From contig NZ_JAHSPG010000003.1 of the NCBI RefSeq assembly GCF_019130065.1, positions 675,430 to 739,429 of the forward strand: a DNA stretch of 64,000 bases, given 5' to 3'. Below the pieces are notes generated by a model. That model did not search any database. It saw only the letters and a list, made by a program, of their open reading frames with translations, and had not been told where the DNA came from. Every line of letters begins with the position of its first letter. Position 1 is the stretch's first letter. Positions 10,294 to 18,788 of this stretch are shown here, one piece after another. Position numbers and translations under genes: made by a program. The stretch is from Pinibacter aurantiacus. GTDB taxonomy: Bacteria; Bacteroidota; Bacteroidia; Chitinophagales; Chitinophagaceae.

Positions 10294-10629
10294 TTACAAT
10301 AAACTGTCAGAATAAATAAAACTCAGGAAACTGCTTTCATTTGTATAGTATTTAATTAAAAGAAACTCCATTTCTTTTTCGAGAACTTTATACTGCACCG
10401 GCATTTTTACATAAGCGACATTTCCAAACTCTGTTGCAATTGTTTTTGTGGACGTTTGGTAAAAAATCATTGAGAAGAAAGAGACAACTATGGACAAAAA
10501 TATTATGACCGTCAAATATTTCTTTGCTGAAAATGACCGAACCGTACAAATTGTCATTCCTATCAAAACGGCATATCTCGCAATAATCAAAGCTATGCAT
10601 AACAAAATCTCTTCCTCTAAATTTTCCAT
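10294..10629 (-). CDS. Small two-helix membrane protein, possible accessory immunity protein
   Basis: 111 residues from the ATG at 10629 (MENLEEEILLC). A longer frame from 10698 would overlap the preceding gene and adds 23 unconvincing residues. Two hydrophobic segments are visible: about 8-30 ('LLCIALIIARYAVLIGMTI') and 42-62 ('LTVIIFLSIVVSFFSMIFY'). A polar C-terminal tail follows ('VLEKEMEFLLIKYYTNESS'). The gene is A+T-rich, like the lipoprotein gene upstream and the 3' end of the modular gene. The family is not recognised. Its position after a candidate toxin and its lipoprotein partner suggests a second immunity protein or a passenger gene, which is inference only. Confidence 0.55.
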   Translation of the reverse strand: MENLEEEILLCIALIIARYAVLIGMTICTVRSFSAKKYLTVIIFLSIVVSFFSMIFYQTSTKTIATEFGNVAYVKMPVQYKVLEKEMEFLLIKYYTNESSFLSFIYSDSLL

Positions 10630-10684
10630 TATTGTTATTTTAGAAATTTTATATAAATATTTATTGCGACGGAAACGACTACAT

Positions 10685-11368
10685 TCAGTTACCCACAACG
10701 GTATCGCGTGTTTCCCAATTTCTTTTAACTACATCCAAAAATGTAGAATCCCATTGCTGTTGTGTTTTGCAATGGGCACACCATGCAGCACTTGATAAAT
10801 CGCTAAAAAAATCATCATTTATTTCCCATTCCGTTTTACCAAATAAATTTCCGAAGAACCCTTTATCCTTCTTTTTTAAATAACCGATGAATATATTGTT
10901 CATGGCCAATTCATGCAGCTTCTCAAAACTTAATGGCGTGTGTGTATCTTTTTGATAATATTCACGGGGTAACGTTATATCTGGTCCTTTGAAAAAATAC
11001 CAAAGTCCGTTCATTTTAATACCATAAAAAAAATGGACATCGTCTTGCAAACAATTTTGTTGATTACATCTAACAAGAAATGCGCTTATCAACTTATTCT
11101 TCTCCTTGTTAAAACAAAGAACGCTATCCAATTTGTAATTAAAATTCCAGATAGATTGATTACCGATTTTATTTGATCCCCAAATATGCATACTGTCATT
11201 TATTGCTTCATAAATGCTGTTATACATATATTCTCCAACTTCTTTTTTTGAATAATTTTTGTATCGTTCTGTATCCCATGAAACAGTGCTTTTGTTTTTA
11301 CATGAAAAGCAAAGCAATAAAAATATTGTTGCACCAAACAACTTAGTTTCTCGGAGTAACATATCCAT
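10685..11368 (-). CDS. Lipoprotein, candidate immunity protein for the upstream lipase-like toxin
   Basis: 227 residues with a signal peptide ending in a lipobox (LCFSCKNKS, Cys about residue 23), so the protein should be anchored facing the periplasm or outside. The start overlaps the 3' end of the large modular gene by 26 bases, which implies translational coupling; an alternative ATG lies two codons later (11362). The mature part is rich in aromatic and charged residues ('YKNYSKKEVGEYMYNS', 'WYFFKGPDITLPREYY') and ends with a 'CAHC' pair. I do not recognise the family. Lipoproteins encoded directly after a secreted lipase-type effector are often its periplasmic immunity protein, and that is the basis of this call. 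Confidence 0.7.
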   Translation of the reverse strand: MDMLLRETKLFGATIFLLLCFSCKNKSTVSWDTERYKNYSKKEVGEYMYNSIYEAINDSMHIWGSNKIGNQSIWNFNYKLDSVLCFNKEKNKLISAFLVRCNQQNCLQDDVHFFYGIKMNGLWYFFKGPDITLPREYYQKDTHTPLSFEKLHELAMNNIFIGYLKKKDKGFFGNLFGKTEWEINDDFFSDLSSAAWCAHCKTQQQWDSTFLDVVKRNWETRDTVVGN

Positions 11369-14300
11369 CTTGTCCTTTTAGTTTATTAAATATCCATTTA
11401 TAATTTCCAATGGTATGGCTGTCTCTAAAGCCTTGCGGTACCGAGCCATCTTCGGGTATATAAGCGCGTCGTGTTTGTATATTACCTACTCCCACTTGCG
11501 GAGCAACACCATCCTGTAACCATTTCTTTTCCCGCAGGCTTATTTCATTTGAACCATATTGCCATACTTCTTCATAATCACTTAGCATAATGTTTCCCGA
11601 TGATGCATTTTCAGGAGCCAATATATAAAAACGGCCCAGCGTATACCCGTTCTGCTTCAGCACATCAATGATGCCTAACGCATAAGCATACCCCATACTG
11701 TGTGCAACAATATCTACCTTTTCTTTGGTTTTATCGAAGTTAATTGCCTTGAGTTCCGTTATAAAATTGTTGCCTGCCGTTTTACCATTGTCGCGGCGCT
11801 CACCGAAACCATTTGTATTAGGTGTTGTGCTTAAGGATACGCAACTGTTTTCGTGATAACAACCGGCACATTTAATTCCTGTTACAACATTTAAGCCTGT
11901 TGCTGTCGCAATAAGTGCCTTGTTACCAGCGGCGCAAGCAGAGCCCAACATGCTGCTTACAAATGTTGACATTCCTCTATGGTTGGACGTTTTCACGCTA
12001 TGGTGTCCATCTGCATAGTATACTTTCCTGTCCTTCAACCGCATTAGAAACACATCATCTATGCCCTCCCAGTAATTGGCTATGGCATCGGTTCCAATGG
12101 AATTGTCTGTATTTGGAAATTCATCGAGCATATTATTACGATAACCATTCACAAACAGCAAAACATTATTGTTTTTACGAGCATCGTATCGAACAATATC
12201 TTTATAATAATAAACTTTGTAAGCAGGCGTTGCACCAGTAACTTCTATTAACAACACTCCTGTATTCGCTCCATAGAATCCATTTTTGATCGTACAGTCG
12301 TTACCCATTGTGTATTCACTATAACCATCTATCCATTCGCTTGTACCTTTTTTATTGCATAACTCAAAGCCCAGCCAAAGTGACTTTTTATATTCCCAGT
12401 ATTTTTCATTGCTCATTTTTTGTGTATCCTTTCTCTCTTCTTTCACCTTGCCGTTGCTTTCTGTAGTTTTTATTATAATTATAAGATCACGTTTTGTTGC
12501 CGCATCCCACGTTTTCATCATATCAATCCAATCCCACTGCGCATTTCCAAGTCGTGTATAACAACTGTAATCCGCCAATAAATTATCTTCTGTATTTGGC
12601 CCATGTAATTTTGGATAGTTGTAGCCAATTATATTATTGCTACAAGCTGTTGCGTTTTGCAAAGCTTTCCAAGCGGGAGCGGCGTCTTGTGCCGCTTTAC
12701 GCAAACCATCTTTTAAACTATCGGGAACATCCGTTCTTTGCAGATAAGCTTGGGTAATACTGTCAGTTTGATTAGTGTATATTCTTGCTTGTTGTTTATC
12801 TTCTTCTGTGCCTTTGTAGCCTTTGAGGAAGTCGCGCACATTTTTGAAAAGATTACCTGCTATTGTTTGTACTCCTTTGCCAACACCTTCTCCCAGCTTT
12901 TGTACCAGCGGAGCTCCATCTTGTACTGCTTTGCGTAGTTGCTGTTCAGCTTGTTGTTTTTGTTCGGGTGTAGCGGTGGCATCTTCTAGTGTTTCGGTAG
13001 CTTCGGCCATTGCCGCCATGTCATCCTTCAACTGTTTCTTTTCTGTAGCCGAAAGCACCAGTGTGTTGTCTATCGTTTCCTTGTCTACTTCATTAAGCGT
13101 TTTGGCAAAGTCGGTTAACTCGCTAACAGGCGCAGCAGCGGCATCGGGTATATGATCTTTTAAGTCTCTAAGTATAGAGACACTTGCCGGATCGCCGGTA
13201 ATGCCATCCAATATCTTATTAGGATCTACAATCTGCGTCTCTTTCGCGTCATAAGTCGTTTCAATCAATCCCCCGATCAATTGTTTGTCTGTGTTCACGT
13301 TGATGTTGCTGAACCGGACTTTCACCGCCGCTTTGCCAAGGAATGGAATAGTGATATAGCCATTGCCCGTAAAGTTGGCGTTACTACCTTGTACGCTAAT
13401 TAGCTTTACAGGAAAATCTCCTGCTGTTATTATCTCGCCACTCAGCAAGCTTTGTATAGGATTGCGGTTGGCAATTTTTAGTTCGGGCTGCAATATGCCG
13501 CAGGCGAGATAGTCGTCTTTACTGGTGCCATTGAGGGCAAAGGTTTTGATGTTAGTATATACCGCGCCATCTAGTGGGAAACTGCCTGTTGCCAAGTCAC
13601 AAAAGCCACCCACACGGTATTCGTATTGTTTATCTTTTTTCAGGTCGTACAACATCACACGGTTGATGGTGCTGTTCACCGTGTACCAGGTGCTGCCACT
13701 TTGTGTCTTTTCGCGATAGTCTACTGTATATCTGTTCTGTTGTGCATTGGCACTCCATGTAATGGTGGCCCTGCCGCCACTTATATCGCATTGTACATTA
13801 AAGGGCTCAGGACAATTTCTTTGATACGTGAACCAGTAGATTTCACTATAACCATTGTTTTTGTAAGCGGCGCTGTTTTGGCTTCCATCACTGGCTTGCG
13901 CTCTTATGCGCCAACCGTAGCGCTTGCCGGGAATTAGTAAAGGTTCTGACGGACCATATAATAAGGTGGTAGCTTGTGAAGTAGTTCTGTAAAGTGGTTG
14001 CGTGGCGTTGAAAGCCGCTTGGGGTACAATGCAATTATCCCACAGCTCTGCAAGAGTAAATTCATATTCTGTATTAAAAGCCGCAGTAGGGTTACTCAGG
14101 TTTCTTGGTGTCCACTGGAAAATAATATTGGTTGGATCGCGGTAAGCAATAGACTCGCTTGTTCTGGGCAAATTTAAAAATGGTGGATCCAGCAAGCTGA
14201 TCCATGCCATCGCGCAGTTGCTGCGACCAACAAGACGGTTTGTATTGTACTCATAAACTTCAACACAAAATTTATAGAACCCTTCCGGCAACTTTCTGAA

Positions 14301-14729
14301 TTGCTGGTACTGGGCGCGAGTCATGCCCGAGAATATCAAGTTGTTTGCATCGAAATAAGGCGCGAGGTCGTTTAGGCTGATACGCTGCGCTACACCGGCA
14401 TCGAGTTCCAAGGGAGGATAATATACATCGCTGCGGCTGGTTAAGTTTATACCCGCACCTTCTACGCTCAACTTAAGTTTTACCTGTAGTGTTGGCTTGG
14501 TTAGATCGGTATTCACAAGCAGCACCACAAATTTCTCCGTCGTACCGTTGTAGTATTCAGGTACGCTCGCAGTGTAGGGCGCAATCAACTGCGGCATTAC
14601 TTGCACAGGGTAGATTTGTGCTTTCACACTGACTATGCCTGTAGCCAGCAATAAAAGCGAAAAAATAGAATGTTTGATTTTTTGAACAGGACCCGCTCCG
14701 TTATTAATCCTCTTAATAAAATTTTCCAT
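11343..14729 (-). CDS. Modular secreted protein: TANFOR-like and FN3 N-terminus, lipase-like C-terminal domain
   Basis: 1128 residues. A signal peptide ends near residue 38 (VSVKAQ). Residues of about 40-190 resemble the Bacteroidota TANFOR domain ('LPEGFYKFCVEVYEY', 'NCAMAWISLLDPPFL'). Two FN3-like modules follow (about 195-310 and 313-400), then a beta domain (about 405-515) and a helical, Gln/Lys/Ala-rich linker (about 515-690). The last part (about 700-1128) looks like an alpha/beta hydrolase. It has an oxyanion-type 'LLFVNGYRN' near 860, a nucleophile elbow 'VAHSMGYA' with Ser1011, and candidate Asp1094 and His1105 ('RDSHTIGNY'). The 3' part is more A+T-rich than the 5' part. This layout, with a conserved export half, a variable catalytic tip and an overlapping lipoprotein gene downstream, is that of a polymorphic toxin. 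Substrate and secretion route are unknown. Confidence 0.8.
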   Translation of the reverse strand: MENFIKRINNGAGPVQKIKHSIFSLLLLATGIVSVKAQIYPVQVMPQLIAPYTASVPEYYNGTTEKFVVLLVNTDLTKPTLQVKLKLSVEGAGINLTSRSDVYYPPLELDAGVAQRISLNDLAPYFDANNLIFSGMTRAQYQQFRKLPEGFYKFCVEVYEYNTNRLVGRSNCAMAWISLLDPPFLNLPRTSESIAYRDPTNIIFQWTPRNLSNPTAAFNTEYEFTLAELWDNCIVPQAAFNATQPLYRTTSQATTLLYGPSEPLLIPGKRYGWRIRAQASDGSQNSAAYKNNGYSEIYWFTYQRNCPEPFNVQCDISGGRATITWSANAQQNRYTVDYREKTQSGSTWYTVNSTINRVMLYDLKKDKQYEYRVGGFCDLATGSFPLDGAVYTNIKTFALNGTSKDDYLACGILQPELKIANRNPIQSLLSGEIITAGDFPVKLISVQGSNANFTGNGYITIPFLGKAAVKVRFSNINVNTDKQLIGGLIETTYDAKETQIVDPNKILDGITGDPASVSILRDLKDHIPDAAAAPVSELTDFAKTLNEVDKETIDNTLVLSATEKKQLKDDMAAMAEATETLEDATATPEQKQQAEQQLRKAVQDGAPLVQKLGEGVGKGVQTIAGNLFKNVRDFLKGYKGTEEDKQQARIYTNQTDSITQAYLQRTDVPDSLKDGLRKAAQDAAPAWKALQNATACSNNIIGYNYPKLHGPNTEDNLLADYSCYTRLGNAQWDWIDMMKTWDAATKRDLIIIIKTTESNGKVKEERKDTQKMSNEKYWEYKKSLWLGFELCNKKGTSEWIDGYSEYTMGNDCTIKNGFYGANTGVLLIEVTGATPAYKVYYYKDIVRYDARKNNNVLLFVNGYRNNMLDEFPNTDNSIGTDAIANYWEGIDDVFLMRLKDRKVYYADGHHSVKTSNHRGMSTFVSSMLGSACAAGNKALIATATGLNVVTGIKCAGCYHENSCVSLSTTPNTNGFGERRDNGKTAGNNFITELKAINFDKTKEKVDIVAHSMGYAYALGIIDVLKQNGYTLGRFYILAPENASSGNIMLSDYEEVWQYGSNEISLREKKWLQDGVAPQVGVGNIQTRRAYIPEDGSVPQGFRDSHTIGNYKWIFNKLKGQDGYVTPRN

Positions 14730-14829
14730 CCACTGCTGGTTTTGATGATTAAACCGGTAGTGTATTTGGAGAAGGGTTACTTTGTAGGTGGTATTAGCAT
14801 TCTTTGAAGCGCGAAAATAACCAATGCTA

Positions 14830-14837
14830 CAAACCTA
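14830..14837 (-). promoter_or_regulatory. Candidate -7 promoter element for the modular toxin-like gene
   Basis: The minus strand reads TAGGTTTG, an exact match to the Bacteroidota -7 element TAnnTTTG, about 100 bases upstream of the start at 14729. No TTTG is found at the ideal -33 distance, so only half of the promoter is supported. Confidence 0.35.
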
Positions 14838-15010
14838 ATCAAAGAGATTTATTTTGTGCCTCGGTCAACGGGTATAAATGAAATACAAAATAGTATGTAA
14901 AAGCAATTAATACTAAAACATAAACGATACGCCAAGCACATGAAAAAGCCATAAAAACAGGGGTTTTGACAACCTTATTATATCCTTTACACGTGTTTGT
15001 TTTGTATCAG

Positions 15011-16396
15011 CTACTTTCCAATACAGAACTTACTAAAAATATAATCCAGCTGATCTTCATTAGTAATCTCACCTGTTATCTCTCCCAGAAAGTGGAGGCA
15101 GCGGCGGATATCAAGAGCTAGCAGATCGCCAGGTAGTTTGTTGTCCATTCCACTAACGATATCTGCAAGCGAAGTCGATATTTTTTGGAGTGCTTCGTAA
15201 TGGCGGGCGTTGGTTACAATGGTTCCTTCTGTTTGAACATTGCCCTGCAATACCATATCAACCAATCTTTCTTTCAAAACTTCTATATAACGGTGCTCCT
15301 TAGCCGAAATAAACAATACGTTCGGCAAATTGCCAAATGTCAAACGAACGGACTCTTCATTTGTGTTATCAATTTTGTTGGCAACAAGTAGTATTTGCGA
15401 GTTTTCTTTTTTTATCTCCTGTAAGATGCTTTCTATATCTGTTCTTGTATTTGTGTTTACATCAAACAGATACAATGCAACATCCGCCTGTTGAATCTTT
15501 TCGCGGCTCTTTTCTACACCAATCGATTCGATGATGTCGCTGGTATGTTCGCGAATTCCGGCAGTATCAATCAACCGGAATAAAATGCCGTCAATGTTCA
15601 ATATTTCTTCAATCGTGTCGCGGGTCGTGCCTGCAATGTCGCTTACAATAGCGCGGTTTTCGTTAAGCAAAGTATTGAGCAAAGTAGATTTACCGGCATT
15701 GGGCTTGCCTACTATTGCAACCTGTACACCATTTTTAATTACGTTGCCCAGCTGAAAAGAATTCAATAAAGATGAGGTTGTTGAATATGATCTTTTTACA
15801 AGGTCATACAGACGCGTGCGGTCCGCAAACTCCACATCTTCCTGTGAAAAGTCAAGCTCTAATTCTATCAACGCAGAAAAGCTCAGCAATTGATCACGCA
15901 ACTCCTTCAAATTGCTTGAAAAACCACCGCGGATATTGTGCAGTGCCGACTTTCTTGAAGCCTCTGAATTACTGGCTATCAAATCTGCTACGGCTTCAGC
16001 CTGTGTAAGATCTAATTTACCGTTGAGAAAGGCCCGTTGCGTAAACTCTCCAGCTTTTGCCAATCTTGCCCCTTTTTCAATACAGGCCGCAATAACCTGT
16101 TGCTGCACATAAGGCGAGCCATGACATGAAATTTCTATTACATCTTCACCAGTGTAACTTGCGGGAGCTTTGAATAAAGAAAGCACTACTTCATCAAGAA
16201 CGGTGTTGTTATTCTTCAGCAAACCAACATGCAGTGTATTTGCAGTTTGTTTTGTAAGATCTTTTGATTGAAAAAGACCGTTAACTATTTCAATCGCCTT
16301 TTTACCACTTAATCTTATCACCCCAATTGCTCCAATTCCCGGCGGTGTTGCCAGCGCCACTATTGTTTCGTCCCAACCTGCTAATTTTCCAATCAT
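15011..16396 (-). CDS. mnmE: tRNA uridine-5-carboxymethylaminomethyl modification GTPase MnmE (TrmE)
   Basis: 461 residues, the usual length. With MnmG the protein installs the carboxymethylaminomethyl group on U34 of certain tRNAs in the cytoplasm. The N-terminal formyl-tetrahydrofolate-binding domain (1-120) begins 'ETIVALATPPGIGAIGVIR'. The helical domain is split around the G domain, which carries the Walker A motif 'GKPNAGKST' near 226, 'DIAGTTRD', 'DTAGIRE' and 'NKID'. The protein ends in the diagnostic 'FCIGK', whose Cys is needed for modification. A strong Bacteroidota promoter lies just upstream (16414-16443), so this gene is probably transcribed alone. No transcription terminator is obvious downstream. 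Confidence 0.98.
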   Translation of the reverse strand: MIGKLAGWDETIVALATPPGIGAIGVIRLSGKKAIEIVNGLFQSKDLTKQTANTLHVGLLKNNNTVLDEVVLSLFKAPASYTGEDVIEISCHGSPYVQQQVIAACIEKGARLAKAGEFTQRAFLNGKLDLTQAEAVADLIASNSEASRKSALHNIRGGFSSNLKELRDQLLSFSALIELELDFSQEDVEFADRTRLYDLVKRSYSTTSSLLNSFQLGNVIKNGVQVAIVGKPNAGKSTLLNTLLNENRAIVSDIAGTTRDTIEEILNIDGILFRLIDTAGIREHTSDIIESIGVEKSREKIQQADVALYLFDVNTNTRTDIESILQEIKKENSQILLVANKIDNTNEESVRLTFGNLPNVLFISAKEHRYIEVLKERLVDMVLQGNVQTEGTIVTNARHYEALQKISTSLADIVSGMDNKLPGDLLALDIRRCLHFLGEITGEITNEDQLDYIFSKFCIGK

Positions 16397-16413
16397 GTAA
16401 AAAGATTTATTGA

Positions 16414-16443
16414 CAAAAGTAACTGAGAATGGTGAATGGTCAA
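16414..16443 (-). promoter_or_regulatory. Bacteroidota-type promoter of mnmE
   Basis: On the minus strand TTG (16443-16441), 19 bases of spacer and TACTTTTG (16421-16414) match the Bacteroidota sigma-A consensus (TTG at -33, TAnnTTTG at -7). Transcription would start about 10 bases before the mnmE ATG. The -33 element lies inside a copy of the GTGAATGGTCAATCG-type repeat. Confidence 0.65.
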
Positions 16444-16464
16444 TCGCAAATCGGTCATCAGGAA

Positions 16465-16506
16465 GGCTTCGATAGTCCCGATTGTAGAATCGGGATTGCC
16501 GAAGCC
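16465..16506. repeat. Interrupted palindrome between tonB and mnmE
   Basis: Arms GGCTTCG (16465) and CGAAGCC (ending 16506) enclose a second inverted pair TCCCGATT / AATCGGGA with a four-base loop. It resembles the REP-like palindromes scattered between genes in this genome. Function unknown. Confidence 0.6.
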
Positions 16507-16510
16507 CAAT

Positions 16511-16540
16511 AAAAAAACCTCTCCAAACTGGAGAGGTTTA
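16511..16540 (-). terminator. Rho-independent terminator of the exbB-exbD-exbD-tonB operon
   Basis: On the minus strand a perfect 10-bp stem AACCTCTCCA / TGGAGAGGTT with a three-base loop is followed by a run of seven T. It starts about 25 bases after the tonB stop codon. Confidence 0.88.
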
Positions 16541-16564
16541 ATGTATTTTCTGAAGTGTAAATAA

Positions 16565-17401
16565 TTATTCAGATTCTAGGCGGAAAGTAATTGGCTGCTT
16601 TTTGTAGCTTTTTACCTGGCGACCGTTTTGAACGGCTGGAGTCCATTTACCACTTTTCTTAATTACGCGAACAGCTTCACCTTGTAATTCTTTCGGTCCG
16701 CTGATTGCTTCCACTTCACTCACGTTACCTTCTTTGTCCACGATGAACTGTACTACTACAGTACCTTGGATTTCAGCTTCCTGAGCTTCAGATGGATAGT
16801 TTAAGCTTTTATTCAGGTAGCGTGCCCATGCACTTGCTCCACCTGGGTATTCAGACTCGATTTCCACTTTTGTAAAAGTTTTGTCCCAGTCTTCTTCTAC
16901 TTTTTTAGGAGCTTCAACTACACCTTTACCAGCATCAGATACAGGAGGGGCTACAACACCTTCGTCTTTCACACCTTCCTGATTTTTCGCACCGATTTTT
17001 ACATCTTCAAGTTTTTCAACTTCTGGTGGCTTTTCGTCTTCTTTAACCTCTTCATCTTTTACAATCTTAGGAGGTGTAAATTTTGCCATCTCCACTTTTG
17101 GTGGCTCCACTGGTTTTGGTGGTGGAGGCGGAGGAGGCGGTTCGTTCTTTTTCTCTTCTTGTTTTACTTCTTCCAGCTGCACATCCTGAACAACCATTTC
17201 TTTTTTGTCGGCGTTCTTTTCAAGAGCTTTTGAAACAAAGTAACCCAGGAAGATCAGCAGACATATTGCAGCGGTAACGGCCAAAGCTGTTACAATGCGC
17301 TTATTGTATGTCTTGCGTAACTCATAAGCACCGTACGACTTGTTCCTGCCATCAAAAATGATGTCAAGGACGTCGGCGGTTAATATTTTGTTTACTTCCA
17401 T
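16565..17401 (-). CDS. tonB: Energy transducer TonB
   Basis: 278 residues. TonB carries energy from the ExbB-ExbD motor to outer-membrane transporters. A short cytoplasmic N-terminus ('FDGRNKSYGAYELRKTYNKR', typical of Bacteroidota TonB) precedes one membrane helix (about 36-58). A periplasmic Pro/Lys/Glu-rich spacer contains eight consecutive prolines, and the TonB C-terminal domain fills about 190-278 ('YPGGASAWARYLNKSLNYP', 'GTVVVQFIVDKEGNV'). It is the last gene of the exbB-exbD-exbD-tonB operon, 54 bases after the second exbD, and is followed by a strong terminator. Confidence 0.96.
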   Translation of the reverse strand: MEVNKILTADVLDIIFDGRNKSYGAYELRKTYNKRIVTALAVTAAICLLIFLGYFVSKALEKNADKKEMVVQDVQLEEVKQEEKKNEPPPPPPPPKPVEPPKVEMAKFTPPKIVKDEEVKEDEKPPEVEKLEDVKIGAKNQEGVKDEGVVAPPVSDAGKGVVEAPKKVEEDWDKTFTKVEIESEYPGGASAWARYLNKSLNYPSEAQEAEIQGTVVVQFIVDKEGNVSEVEAISGPKELQGEAVRVIKKSGKWTPAVQNGRQVKSYKKQPITFRLESE

Positions 17402-17455
17402 CGTAAAGCTTTTTAAATTAGATTCATTTCGTTAGTTATTCCACAAAAACAACCA

Positions 17456-17998
17456 TTATTTATTTGTAGCACTACCTTCTGTAGCTTTTATCAGTTGATT
17501 CTCAACGTCAAAAATGTCTACCAAAGCGTAACGTTTTACATCGTTAATGGTCATCTCGTCCAAAATATCCACGGTGTTCTTGTAAGTAGCATCAGCGTTT
17601 GCCTTAATTACCACTACAAAATCATCTGGTTTTGTTGATTTCTTTTTATTCAGGATAACATCACGTACATCTTTGAAGGAACTTGACTTAAAATTAGAAC
17701 CGTCTGGTGCTAATATACCTTCGTAGTAGTACACCATGTCCTTTCCACCCAGCAACAGGGTAAGCGCGCCGGACTCTTTCGCTTTGTTCTGCTCTTCAGG
17801 CTTGTCTGTATCCTTAGGCAGGTTAAGCTTCATAGCCGTTGGCTGGCTCATTGTTGTTGTGAAGATAAAGAAGGTGATCAACAGGAATCCCAGGTCCACC
17901 ATTGGCGTAAGGTCAACACGTGTAGAAAGTTTCTTACCTTTCTTAACGCCGGGGCCCTTCTTGTGGCCACCGCCGCCTGATGTGTCCATTTCTGCCAT
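17456..17998 (-). CDS. exbD: Biopolymer transporter ExbD (second copy)
   Basis: 180 residues. It is the single-span subunit of the proton-driven ExbB-ExbD motor. A Gly/Lys-rich N-terminus leads to 'RVDLTPMVDLGFLLITFFIFTT', the membrane helix with the conserved proton-carrying Asp ('MVDLGF'). The periplasmic domain contains 'VVVIKANADATYKNTVDILDEM', the typical ExbD fold signature. It lies between the first exbD (31 bases upstream) and tonB. Two consecutive ExbD genes are normal in Bacteroidota; the two proteins probably form mixed dimers inside the ExbB ring. Confidence 0.95.
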   Translation of the reverse strand: MAEMDTSGGGGHKKGPGVKKGKKLSTRVDLTPMVDLGFLLITFFIFTTTMSQPTAMKLNLPKDTDKPEEQNKAKESGALTLLLGGKDMVYYYEGILAPDGSNFKSSSFKDVRDVILNKKKSTKPDDFVVVIKANADATYKNTVDILDEMTINDVKRYALVDIFDVENQLIKATEGSATNK

Positions 17999-18029
17999 AT
18001 CGCAAAAATATTATTGTTAAAAAATAGGT

Positions 18030-18710
18030 TTACTCCGCTGATATCGATTTTCCTGCAGCCATGTTCGACATGTTCTTCTTGTACAGTTCTGTACCTTCAG
18101 GAACACCTTCAGCGTTGGTAATCATTTGAAACTTCAATTGATCATTTTTCTTGAACGCTCTGATAACAGCCTGAAAAGCTGGGTATTTTGAACTGTTATC
18201 ACCTTTTACCTGAAGGGCCATTTTTTGACCCTGGAAAGCTGATACTGCTGCAGCAACCCAGTCTGTAAGTTCGTTATTCAAAGTATCAAGAACCGGAATT
18301 CCAGGCCAGTTTGCACCAGCTTTAAAATCGTCTTTGGTTTTAGACGCCAAAGATTTCAATTGGCTGAATGGAACTCCTATAAAAGGAACGTTGGTTGATG
18401 ATAAGTTTGCGATTTCTCCGCTTGTCAATCCCAGATTTCTGCTGGTATTCACTGCTTCGATTAACTCTTTTTTAGGAGCATCGTCGGAAACAGAAAAGTA
18501 TACTTTTCCATTTGGATCGATGGTCACTAAAACAACATCTTTCGACTCCGCTGCTTTAGAAGATACCGAGCTAGGTGTTACAACCGCTAGTGCCTCAGAT
18601 GGCTTAAATTTCGTTGTCAAGATAAAGAATGACAACAAAAGGAACGCCACATCACACATCGCAGTCATATCAATAGCGGTACTCTTTCGCGGTAATTTGA
18701 CTCTAGGCAT
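18030..18710 (-). CDS. exbD: Biopolymer transporter ExbD (first copy)
   Basis: 226 residues. The N-terminal helix 'AIDMTAMCDVAFLLLSFFIL' carries the conserved membrane Asp. The periplasmic part is longer than in the second copy and has an insert of about 60 residues ('KSLASKTKDDFKAGANWPG' onwards) before the final 'ALQVKGDNSSKYPAFQAVI' segment. This larger form is usual for the first ExbD of Bacteroidota operons. It lies 78 bases downstream of exbB and should act with it in the inner membrane. Confidence 0.94.
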   Translation of the reverse strand: MPRVKLPRKSTAIDMTAMCDVAFLLLSFFILTTKFKPSEALAVVTPSSVSSKAAESKDVVLVTIDPNGKVYFSVSDDAPKKELIEAVNTSRNLGLTSGEIANLSSTNVPFIGVPFSQLKSLASKTKDDFKAGANWPGIPVLDTLNNELTDWVAAAVSAFQGQKMALQVKGDNSSKYPAFQAVIRAFKKNDQLKFQMITNAEGVPEGTELYKKNMSNMAAGKSISAE

Positions 18711-18788
18711 GACTTAATAAAATTAATATTCACTATTTAGATTCTGTTTTCACAGGATTCCATAAAAAACCCCGCGAATAAAATTTAC

